Part shown: piece by piece, positions 1 to 12,200 of the stretch
Layout: every line of letters starts with the position of its first letter
Numbering within the stretch: the stretch's first letter is position 1
Source: Branchiostoma belcheri
Lineage: Eukaryota > Chordata > Leptocardii > Amphioxiformes > Branchiostomatidae
Reading direction: 5' to 3'
Assembly (NCBI RefSeq): GCF_001625305.1
Contig: NW_017804487.1
Coordinates: 1,331,023 to 1,395,022 of the forward strand
Length of the DNA stretch: 64,000 nucleotides
Position numbers and translations under genes: made by a program
Notes under the pieces: model-generated
Seen by the model: only the letters and a program-made list of their open reading frames with translations
Databases searched by the model: none
What the model was told of the DNA's origin: nothing

Positions 1-39
1 AAAAAAATCTGAGAAACAACAAATTAAATTGGTGTGGTC
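1..39. repeat. GGCCACACC MITE (family A), 3' end
   Basis: Right end of a PIF/Harbinger-like MITE (AAATTAAATTGGTGTGG) followed by TTA at 40-42; it matches 6094-6132 of copy B. Confidence 0.7.
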
Positions 40-141
40 TTAGATAGCAAAGTGTACAGCCTCAACAGTATGGACCCACATTCAGTTTTACAGTTTTATA
101 CTGTATGCCTCACAAATATTGTATCTGATGTTTTTCTGCAG

Positions 142-206
142 TTTGTACTCCACTTGGTTTTGCCAGACTCTTTACAGTAGTTGGGCAGCTACTGGTCAAG
201 CCCAGG
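142..206 (+). CDS. LMBR1: LMBR1-like exon 'a', copy A
   Basis: Exon encoding CTPLGFARLFTVVGQLLVKPR minus its final residue here for length: acceptor TTCTGCAG at 134-141, donor GTAAGT at 207. It starts with two bases of a split codon, so the preceding exon, upstream of the window, ends in phase 1. The coding sequence is identical to copy B at 6235-6299. Confidence 0.85.
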
Positions 207-3200
207 GTAAGTATTTCCAGCAAATGTTTCTTATTCTTACTTGTATAGAAGGCCACTAATGGCAGTGTGATCATGTTGGAAAGATTTAAGTTTATTAGGT
301 ACAAGTTTTGAGATATGCTTGACCATGGATCATCTGTGCCTGTTTGAACACAGTTGAAAATTGTGACCAACAATTAAATGTGCAGGCAACCCCAGATGTG
401 TATTTCATTTTATCAAAACTGAATCTTTTCAACAATTATGTAATTTCCATTACAACATGTAATAATCAAACTTAGCTATTTCCAACTTTCTGATACTTGT
501 GATGCCTAATATGTAGGTTACCTACAGAATTTTGGGGACAGTTGGCTAATATCAATGATTTTTTGCTGGCTGATTTTAAGAAACATTCATAGCTCTTTTA
601 GATTCACTAAAAACAATTAAGTATGATCTAAACTTATCCAAAGATTTTACAATACTGTTGATTTAAGTACTCATTTGTCATATTTTACACACCTTTAGGC
701 CACACCAATTTAACTTGGCCTCTTCATTTTTTTCTGATTTGCAAAAAAAAAAAGATTCTGGTTCTGAATCAACTCAAATATGCTCATATTTTGCCCCCAA
801 CAGTTGAGGAAAGTCCTTTTCTTCATAGTTGTTGCAGTTTTTCCATCTAGCAATGCAGTCGTTTGATTAAAACTTCAAAATTCATTGTTTGAATATTAAC
901 CCAGCCTTTTGTGTTGACTTCATGGCTGACCTTTTGCAGCATTTCGGTTATAATATTATTAATAATAGGATTTGTCCAGACCAGTTTTTATCTTGTTTCG
1001 CCCTGTTGCTTCATATTTTTTCTGAAGAAATCCAACAATTAAATTTGTGTGGCCTTATACAGACTTATAATACACCAGGTACGTGTATGTCATCTGTAAT
1101 GAACAATCATGTATTATACAAATATGATATAGTATAATACTATTATATGTACACTACCTAGTCCTCGGAGCCAGGTCTGTTTTATCACGTGACCAAGTGG
1201 TCGCCACACCTGGTGGTCATAGACGTCCTCAATAACCGCTTGGACGTAAGTCATAGAGAAACAAACCCCTCATATTCCCAGGGCAAGGTGCAGGTTCTGA
1301 TGCTACATGGTATCATGTACAGTGGGGTTTAACTGTTAGGCCACAGCATGTAAATTTTATGGATGACATCCTCCCCAGACTCCAAATCTGATGGGAGCGG
1401 GAAAAAAACCCAAGGCGGGCCGAAAAAAAACAAGGTTCCTACATTCCTCATAATTTTGACTCAATTGTACAAATGGTTTTGATTCAGTGGGAACATCACA
1501 TATACACAGCCAGTATCACATACATGTATCACTGCATCAAAGTTTTAAAGAAACAAAACATTATCAGAGCCTTTTGTTGTCTCCTCTCTTCCGACATGGC
1601 AACAGACATCTTTGCCCGTTTTCGGCATGTTGACCACTGTCAGAAGGCAAGAAAATTTCTTGTTTTTTTCCCCAAAATCGGGCGAAAATTAATGCGCGCG
1701 CTGATGTCATCCATAAAAATTACTTACTGTGGTCTTAGTAGAGTAGCCTACCATCTATAATAGGGCTAACCTTCATGGTCATGTAGGTCCCATGTGTACA
1801 TGTATGTTTCCATGTTGTAATTACACAGTCTAGTACAGGGCTCAAAATTCATTTTTTGGAATAGGTGCACAGGTTTTTTGGTGCACCATATAAGATAAAA
1901 AAAAGAAGAAAGTCAGCAATTATGTTTCATTTCTAAAGAAAAGTACAGCTATAAGAATGATTTTATTATTTTCTCCCACTTACTGTTAACAATATGCTGT
2001 TACTACAGTATAAGAAACTATACAGTTGACATCTTTACATAGACGTAAACCTACAAAAATATTTGGGTGCACCAGCAGATCTAGAAAAAAAATGGGTGCA
2101 CAGCAAATTTGGGTGCACTAAGGTGCACATGCAGTCTTGCACCCAGTATTTCGAGCCCTGCAGTATTAACATATAATTGAAAGCTTGAACCATGCATGTA
2201 CCCTTGGATCTACATTTTGGTACACTCAGGTGTTTTCTAACAGTCTTTCATCCTCAGCAATTAGTAACCTCACCCCATTGCATAAACCCCATGTTCAGTC
2301 AAATTTCTTGGTTCTGCTAATATAAAACTTTATGAATGACACTTAGTACGTTTTGCCAGACCATTGCAGTTATAACATTTGGTGCAAATTCTGTCATAAT
2401 CCTGATTTTTTCCCTCAAAGGATAAAAAAGAACCTTGAAGTTTTTTATATTTGACATATTATTAACTCAAAAGTAGATGATACTATAGTAAACCACTGTG
2501 CATGTTCATTGCATGACCTGAGAAGTAACATGTTTTACTTAATTATATATTATTTCATACCAGATGGACTTTATCATACATATATTGTATGTCATGTAAA
2601 TAATCATTGATGTACTTGCCATACAATTTCATACTATAGTAAGGCATGATCGGAATGGTTATTTCTTAAAATATTAAGAAAGGAAATTAAAAAAACGGTT
2701 ATTAATTACCAGGGTAACAATCCTAACTTTATCGGGCCTATTAAATTAGTCTAGCCAGTATGTACTATTTTAATTTTAATGCATGCCCACTTTTTGGTGG
2801 TATGGTTAGAACACTGATTCTAAGACTATGAAATTAATCCAGATATTTGTATGAATATTTGCCTCATTTCCAGTTCATGACCAACATAGAAGAAGACATC
2901 TACTCAGCAAAGTTTGAGGAAGACAATCTACTAAGGAAACTTAAAGGTAGGAACATAGTATTACATGAATTAACTCTCGCCTGTGTTCTAGTGTGTTATA
3001 GTGATGCTGTCAGTTACATAAGAAAAACTAGGAAGAAATGGACTTTCCTCCACTGTTGGGGGCAAAATACAAGCATTTTTTAGGTTAATTCAGAGCCAAT
3101 TTTTTTTTTTTTGCAAATCGGAAAAAAAAGAAGAGGCGAATCCGAGAACCAACAATTTTGCCCCAACAGTGGAGGAAAGTCCTTTTCTTCCTAGTTTTTC

Positions 3201-6200
3201 TATCTATCAATGCAGTGGTTTGATTAAAAGTTCAAAATTCATTGTTTAAATATTAAGCCAGCCTTTTGTGTTGACTTCATGGCTCCTATCGTAGCATTTT
3301 GGGCTATAACAGGATGCCTAGATCTGTTTTTAGTTTTTATTTTTTGCCCTGTCACTTCAAATTTTTAATGAAAAAATCTGAGAACCAACAAATTGAAATG
3401 GTGTTGGCTAATAAAAGAATGCAGAAGTTTGAAGTGATTTTGTTTGTCTCCACAGACAAGCTGAGTCCCATCAGTCTCCCAGACAAACAGGACCTGAGAA
3501 AACGTCTTCTGGAGGTGCAGACAGAGAGGAAGAAACTTGGTACGTTAAACTTAGCTTAATAAGTCTTTATGTGCAGCATGCAGAGTCTAGTGTATAGCAA
3601 CCTTAGCTCTCTGGACCAAGATGTACACATTGTAATGTCTAGGATTTTCTTTATAATTGGCTCTGGTATAGACAAGGCTTGTGTCTTTTTGCCAGTATCA
3701 GTCATCTCTGCCGGAAAATTCTTTTTGTATGAGATTATCCTATGCGAAAATTCAAAATTTTGTGGATTAATTTTGTGAAAATAATGTTTTTTCTGTTAAT
3801 TTTACGAAAATTAAAGAGGTGGAAAAAACCAAACTCAGCTTCAACTAGAAACACGAAATAAACTGGGGTGTGCGCCCTTTTAAGTTTGTATTGTACAGAC
3901 TCACATTTGGTGATGTAAGAACTTCTTTTGGAATGTATATGATAATCATTTATATCTTAGGCCACACCAATTTAATTTGTTGGTTCTCGGAATCGCCGCT
4001 TCAAAAAATCGCAAAATGAAAAAAAAAAAATTAATTCTTGTTACTCTCATCTCATCTGCCAATTTTTTTGGGCCCGAACGTCCACCCGGTACGTTCTTAT
4101 TTTGCACGGTACGTTTATTAATTTTTCGAAAATCAGTAATTTTTTTCGACTACGCGTGAAAAAAATCGACAAATCTTCGACGTGAAGACGTTTATAAACG
4201 CGTATTGTAGCAAGAAACTTGTCATTTTCCGGCCGCTTTTCGCGATCGCGATTGGTGCTCATCAAAAGACGAACTCCTCAAAGCTCTAAATTAGAATAAA
4301 TTCTAACAAACTAAGCAAGTCATTTAATATTTAAGATTTTTAGCTACCATATTGTATTTGTCGATGTCGATTTACCGCAATAAAATCAAGAAATCGGGTA
4401 AAATATTACACAGCCTTCCCCGTAAAAAATGAGACCTTCCGTTAACCCCAAATGATCTCTCAAGCAGCGACGCCATGTTGGATATTTCTCGGCTTTCTTC
4501 TACCACCAGTTTTGGCTCATTTTTACGACAAAATCCCGGCTAATATCGCCCAGAAAATATCTGGAGCCCTATCTGGTCGCTAGAGAAGCATTATTTTCTA
4601 ATTTTAGTGGATTTTTCCCAAAAGAAAAGTTGTCGTAATCGACGCCAAGTTACGACATGCTGGGATGGTTCGCTGGGATTTTTAGGGGCCATTTTTGAGT
4701 AATCGGCACTTCGAAATTTTGTTTACTTTTATGATACGAACGCTAGCAAAAAAAAATGCTGCCACATCATGCCCATATTCTTTATTACCCGGTACCCGTT
4801 GGATTTTCTTGGCCAACATTTGGCAACGTACTCACAGCTGGACTCAGACGGTGGGATTGGCATTTTGGCCGTCTCGGGACCGAAAACATGTGGACGCTGG
4901 ACGCGTTAGACAGGTAGACGCAATGCAAGATTTCTTAACGCTTGAGTCGATGGGAAAAATTCAAGGGTCAAGCCAACAAAAAGTGGTCGTAATGGACGAG
5001 TGGTCTCTATACAGGGGTGGTCGTTATTACAGGTTTGACTGTATGTATTTCCCAACAACATGACATGTCTACATTTGTACTAGAAATGCTCTCTTTGTTG
5101 TCTATTTAAATTCCTAATTGCAAATAACAGTTAAAGATTTGTGCATAACAGTTTCTAGTATACCAGTAAGAGCACATTTTAACATAAGAGACACAGGTTA
5201 CCCATCAATTTTGGTAATTTTCCGGGGGGTAAATTTATTCCGGGGGGTATTTTTATTGGATTTTGAAAATTTGTCCGGGGGGTACGTTTATTCCGGGGGG
5301 TATGTTTATTCGGCAGATCATTAACATCAATAATTGATCCTTGATACATAGGCTATAAAACAGCAATGTTTTAGCATGTATAGTCATAGCTTTGTTCTCA
5401 ATCCCTTTTTCCAGCCTTAGCTTTACCATTTGGGCATTTTTTTTTTTTTTTCGCCCTGTCGCTTCACATTTTTCATGAAAAAATCCGAGAACCAACAAAT
5501 TAAATTGGTGTGGCCTTAAGACAAATATGTAGTCATGCACACCTAGGCCTGCCTATTCGACCAAACTTGGTGGTTTCTTACACAGAGAGAAGACAGAAGG
5601 CATCAGCCTGGCAGAGGAACCTGGGCTATCCTCTGGTCATGTTGTTACTGCTGGCCCTGACTGGTACAGCAGTGTTTATTGTGTCTATCCACACCCTGGG
5701 CCTGCTCTTCGGAGGTGCTGCTCTACCAGTGGGAGTCCAGGTAATACATATATAAATTAATAATACAACACGGGGTATTCTGTATCGCCCGAGGCACCAG
5801 CCTGACCGCGCATCGGATCCGCGGGAGGGCTGGGACCAAGGGTGATGCGGAGTACACAGTGTTGTATTCTATTTATGTCATACCCACCCAAGAAAACACG
5901 CCTTTCAAAGCGAAATGAGCAAAAATTTGGTGTCCCTAAACCCAAAAAATGCAACAACNNNNNNNNNNNNNNNNNNNNCAAAATCTATAAACCAGCCTGC
6001 TATGTTGACTTCATGGCTCATATTGTAACATTTCCGGCTATCATGGGGTGCCTTGGCCTGTTTTTTTTTCCCTGTCGCTTCATATTTTTTTCTAAAAAAA
6101 TCTGAGAAACAACAAATTAAATTGGTGTGGCCTTAGATAGCAAAGTGTACAGCCTCACCAGTATTGACCCACATTCAGTTTTACAGTTTTGTACTATATG

Positions 6201-9200
6201 CCTCACAAATGTTGTATGTGATGTTTTTCTGCAGTTTGTACTCCACTTGGTTTTGCCAGACTCTTTACAGTAGTTGGGCAGCTACTGGTCAAGCCCAGGG
6301 TAAGTAAAAACTTCCAGCAAATGTTTCTTATTCTTACTTGTATGGAAGGCCACTAGTGGCAGCGTAACCTTGTTGGAAAGATTCAAGTTTATTAGGTACA
6401 AGTTTTGAGATATGCTTGACCATGGATCATCTGTATCTGTTTGAACACAGTTGAAAATAGTGACCCACAATCAAATGTACCAGCAACCCCAGATGTGTAT
6501 TTCATTTTATCAAAACTGAATCTTTTCAACAATTATGTAATTTCCATTACAACATGTAATAATCAAACTTAGCTATTTCCAACTTTCTGATACTTGTGAT
6601 GCCTAATATGTAGGTAGAATTTTGGGGACAGTAATGGCTAATATCAATGATTTTTTGCTGGCTGATTTTAAGAAACATTCATAGCTCTTTTAGATTCACT
6701 AAAAACATTGAATATGATATAAATTTACTATCATGAAGGTTCATCTGTTACATTGTACATGTTTACCACTGCTAAAGTTAAAACTTTAGATCCAACACAA
6801 TTATTAAGTTCTCTCACCTCTATATCTGAGCATGTACAGAGCTTTCGACCAGTCACTCTGGTCTTCCTCATCAGTAGACTGACCCAGTAAGACAGAGAAG
6901 CCATGTGACAAGTCTCACTGGGTCAGTCTACTGAGGAAGACCAAAGTGACTGATCAAAAGCTCTAGGTGAGAGAACTTCATTGTGTTGGATCTTAAGTTT
7001 TAACATTAAACATGATACATGTATAAACTTATTCAAAGATTTTGCAATACTGTATTCATTTGTCATAGTCAAATATTTTATGTGCACAGACTTAAAACAT
7101 ACCAGGTATGTGATCTTTAATGCACAATCTTGTGTTACATATATGATACAGTATATTACCATTATATGTACACTACCTAGTCCTCGGAGCCAGGTCTGTT
7201 TTATCACGTGACCAAGTGGTCGCCACACCTGGTGGTCATAGACGTCCTCAATAACCGCTTGGACGTAAGTCATAGAGAAACAAACCCCTCAATATTCCCA
7301 GGGCAAGGTGCAGGTTCTGATGCTACATGGTATCATGTACAGTGGGGTTTAACTGTTAGGCCACAGCATGTAAATTTTATGGATGACATCCTCCCCAGAC
7401 TCCAAATCTGATGGGAGCGGGAAAAAAAACCCAAGGCGGGCCGAAAAAAAACAAGGTTCCTACATTCCTCATAATTTTGACTCAATTGTAGTAATTTGTA
7501 CAAATGGTTTTGATTCAGTGGGAACATCACATATACACAGCCAGTATCACATACATGTATCACTGCATCAAAGTAAGAAACAAAACATTATCAGAGCCTT
7601 TTGTTGTCTCCTCTCTTCCGACATGGCAACAGACATCTTTGCCCATTTTCGGCATGTTGACCACTGTCAGAAGGCAACAAAATTTCTTGTTTTTTTCCCC
7701 AAAATCGGGCGAAAATTAATGCGCGCACTGATGCCATCCATAAAAATTACTTACTGTGGTCTTAGTAGAGTAGCCTACCATCTATAATAGGGCTAACCTT
7801 CATGGTCATGTAGATCCCATGTGTACATGTATGTTTCCATGTTGTAATTACACAGTCTAGTACAGGGCTCAAAATTCATTTTTGGGAATAGGTGCACAGG
7901 TTTTTTGGTGCACCATATATTAAGATAAAAAAAGAAGAAAGTCAGCAATTATGTTTCATTTCTAAAGAAAAGTACAGCTATAAGAATGATTTTATTATTT
8001 TCTCCCACTTGCTGTTAACAATATGCTGTTACTACAGTATAAGAAACTATACAGTTGACATCTTTACATAGACGTAAACCTACAAAAATATTTGGGTGCA
8101 CCAGCAGAAAAAAAATGGGTGCACAGCAAATTTGGGTGCACTAAGGTGCACATGCAGTCTTGCACCCAGTATTTCGAGCCCTGCAGTATTAACATATAAT
8201 TGAAAGCTTGAACCATACATGTACCCTTGGATCTACATTTTGGTACACTCAGGTGTTTTCTAACAGTCTTCCATCCTCAGCAAAGTAACCTCACCCCATT
8301 GCATACATCCCATGTTCAGTTAAATTTCTTGTTTCTGTTAATATAAAACTTTATGAATGATACTCAGTACGTTTTGCCAGACCATTGCAGTTATAACATT
8401 TGGTGCAAATTCTGTCATAATCCTGATTTTTTCCCTCAAAGGATAAAAAAGAACCTTGAAGTTTTTCACATTTGACATATTATTAACTCAAAAGTAGATG
8501 ATACTAGTAAACCAGTGTGCATGTTCATTGCATGACCTGAGAAAAAGCATGTTTTACTTATTATTTCATGTCGGATGGACTTTATCATACATAATTGTAT
8601 GTCATGTAAATAATCATTGATGTACTTGCCATTCAATTTCATAATATAGTAAGGCATGATCGGAATGGTTATTTCCTAAAATATTAAGAAAGGAAATTAA
8701 GAAAAAGGTTATTAATTACCAGGGTAACAATCCTAACTTTATCGGGCCTATTGAATTAGTCCATCCAGTATGTACTATATTAATTTTAATGCATGCCCAC
8801 TTTTTGGTGGTATGGTTAGAATATTCTAAGACCATAAAATTAATCCCAATATTCGTGTGAATATTTGCCTCACTTCCAGTTCATGACCAACATAGAAGAA
8901 GACATCTACTCAGCAAAGTTTGAGGAAGACAATCTACTAAGGAAACTTAAAGGTAAGAACATACAGTATTATTTTTACATGATTTAACTCTTGCCTGTGT
9001 TCTAGTATGTTCTGTAGTCACAGTTGTGTTCAGTCAATGCTATAAAAATGAAATGCAGAAGTTTGAAGTGATTTTGTTTGTCCCCACAGACAAGCTGAGT
9101 CCCATCAGCCTCCCAGACAAACAGGACCTGAGGAAACGTCTTCTAGAGGTGCAGACAGAGAGGAAGAAACTTGGTACGTTAGCTCAAGTCTTAATGTGCA

Positions 9201-12200
9201 GCATGCAGAGTGGTTAGCAACCTTAAGCTCTCTGGACCAAGCTGTACACATGTACTAGGATTTTCTTTATAATTGACTCTGGTATAGAGTGACAAGGCTT
9301 GTATCTTTTTGCCAGCATCAGTCATTTCTGTCGGAAAATTCTTTTTGTATGGGATTATCCTACGCAAAAATTCAAAATTTTGTTGATTAAATTTGTGAAA
9401 ATAATGTTTTCTCTGTTAATTTTATGAGCATTTAAGAGGTTGAAGAAACCAAACTCAGTTGGTCTTGTAGCTGAAAAGGTGTCCATTCATGCCATATACA
9501 GTTATTCTCCCTCCAAATCATTCCACGGCAGGGAGACGGTCGCTAGACTTGAAGGTGTGCAGCTTTGAATAGAAACATGAATACAAATTGGGGTGTGCCC
9601 CCTTTTAAGTTTGTATTGTACAGATTCACATTTGGTGATGTTGTAAGAACTTCTTTTGGAACATATGATAATCATTTATAATCTTAAGACAAACATGTAG
9701 TCATGCAAACCTATAGGCCTGCCTATTTGACCAAATTCTCTGGTTTCTTACACAGAGAGAAGACAGAAGGCATCAGCCTGGCAGAGGAACCTGGGCTATC
9801 CTCTGGTCATGTTGTTACTGCTGGCCCTGACTGGTACAGCAGTGTTTATTGTGTCTATCCACACCCTGGGTCTGCTCTTTGGAGGTGCTGCTCTACCAGT
9901 GGGAGTCCAGGTAATACATATATAATTTAATAATACAACACGGGGTATTCTGTATCGCCCGAGGCACCAGCCTGACCGCGCATCGGATCCGCGGGAGGGC
10001 TGGGACCAAGGGTGATGCGGAGTACACAGTGTTGTATTCTATTTATGTCATACCCACCCAAGAAAACACGCCTTTCAAAGCGAAATGAGCAAAAATTTGG
10101 TGTCCCTAAACCCAAAAAATGCAACAACATCAATTTCATCGTCCGAATTTTGTATTCGAATTTTCGAAAGTGGTAAATGTGGTTAAGGCGAAACGCGTTC
10201 GAATCGTTCTATGGAACATTTAGAAGCCCGGGCCATACGCGTTAAGAACCCCCAGGCTGTACCGCTAGTTATCACTCGGGCCGGAACACCCGTATCAAAC
10301 GTAATCGCGGCCCAGGTAGGACATAAAGTGCAGTATAGACAACCCACGGATGATACAAACTGTAGTGCAGTGACTTTAATTGTTCCAAAAACCCACTATA
10401 ATAATCACACACACACAGTGAATTATTTTAGTGATAACAAATGGGCATAAAGCCTAGCTGAGAAAAATTACAGCACACTGAAATTCCCACCCATATCCAT
10501 TGACCCCAAATGACCGAGTGGCGGCCATCTTTGTCCTTAGACAAAAATATCGTGCGGCAGTCGAAAGATGCAAGACAAATTGGTCCGTTTGAGAATCAAT
10601 GTCGCCACTGATTGAAAAATGTACAGAATTATATGGCCCTATGAACCGGTTACCATCGGTAGGGACCGGGCCATGGGCGGACCCAACTGGTGGCAGTCGC
10701 GGTCATGTTGACCAGGTGGTTGCTCTGGGTGGTCACTTAATGCTCACTCAATGGCCAGGGTTAAATTTTGGGGACCGAGAAAGTACGGCCGCGATGGCCA
10801 GTTGGTTGGGTTGAAGAGGTGGTCGCCTGGACAGGTTCGACTATATTCACATCTGGAGTTCTGGCCTCGTCAGACATGAGGTCATGAAAATCTGGTGCCC
10901 CCCTCCCCACCCTGGGTAAGGCGTAGCACAGTTTGCTCCAGAACCAGGGATCTCCCCACTTCAGGTACGTGTTTGTCTTCAGGTAAAACTTCAGGTCTTT
11001 ATCCACGTTCTGGAGCTCAAGGTCATCCAGGACAATCACCACGATCCTGTTCCGTCGGTCCTCCAGCACTTGTCGATGTGCGGCCTTGAACTCCAGAGCG
11101 CACCACTCGCTGTCCACGAAATTCTGCGAGAGGAGGATGACAGTCCGCCTGCTGGCCTCCACTGTCTCTATGATGGTTGTTGCGATGCACGCCCCTACTG
11201 GGAAGTCGCGGTAGTGCAGGCAGAGTTTGAATCCACGCTCCTCCAGTCCAGGTGCGAGCTCCCGTATCACGATAAGTTCATCCCTGCTGCTATAGGAGAT
11301 GAAGGCATCATACGTTTTGTCATCGCCATCATCTTTCGGATCAAAACGCCATCCACACTTCATATACAGCCACACTTGTAGATACTTCCGATTGCAGTAC
11401 AGTATTGTAATGATAATGAACAATGTCAGGAGTATTGCCATGAGTATTATAATAACGATATTCCCAATTGGCAATGGGGTTGTGACTGTAGCTTTGACCA
11501 TACAAAGGCCAATCGAAGAATCTACTCCGCAGGTCATTGTGTCATTACAACATGAAAATGGAGTGTCTGGGTTGTTGATTGCACAGTTTGGCAGCCGATC
11601 ACAACTGTACTCCACTGACCCAATGTTGTTCCCCAAGTTTAGCACTGTCAAGTTCAGTTCTTGCAAAGCATCCCAGGGCAGAAATTTCATGTCATTGTCC
11701 TGTAAGTACAGCTCTTTAAGCTTCTCTGTGGAAAGAAAGCTTGATGGATGGATGGTTGACAGCCCAGTATCATTCAAGAACAGTTTCTGAAGGGACCTCA
11801 GACCAGTGAATGTGTTTGCCCTAATGGTTGGGAAGTTGTTACCATCCAAGCGGAGGACCTCTAGCTTTATCAGGTCCACAAACATGTTATCTGGCAGGAA
11901 GGTGATAGAGTTTTTAGACAGATCTAGAAGTCTGAGGTTTCGCAGATTTCTGAAAATGTTTGCTGTGAATGATCTTCGAATTCTGGAGACTGCTTGGATT
12001 TGGAAGGAAATGTTATTCTCCTGCAGGTAAAGCTCTTTAAGTTCCACCAGGGGTGTGAAGCTGGATGAGTGTATGCTGGACAGACCAGAGGCATTGAGGA
12101 ACAACTGCTTGAGGGACCTCAGACCTACAAAAGTATCTCTCCTAACTTCAGAAATGTTGTTGCCAGCCAAGTTAAGGACCTGTAGGTTTATGTTGTCCAC

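Noticed and set aside
4695-5063. 122-codon frame inside the long family A element
   Set aside because: No transposase or other recognisable motif; low-complexity element interior. Possibly captured DNA but not supported as a gene.
5740-6235. A longer LMBR1 protein using both exon copies
   Set aside because: Splice phases of the two sets are incompatible and a 20-N gap separates them.
7383-7787. 134-codon frame with a related one at 1473-1760
   Set aside because: Lies wholly within family B MITE copies; the same peptide-like text appears at 34120 and 42768 because the repeat recurs.
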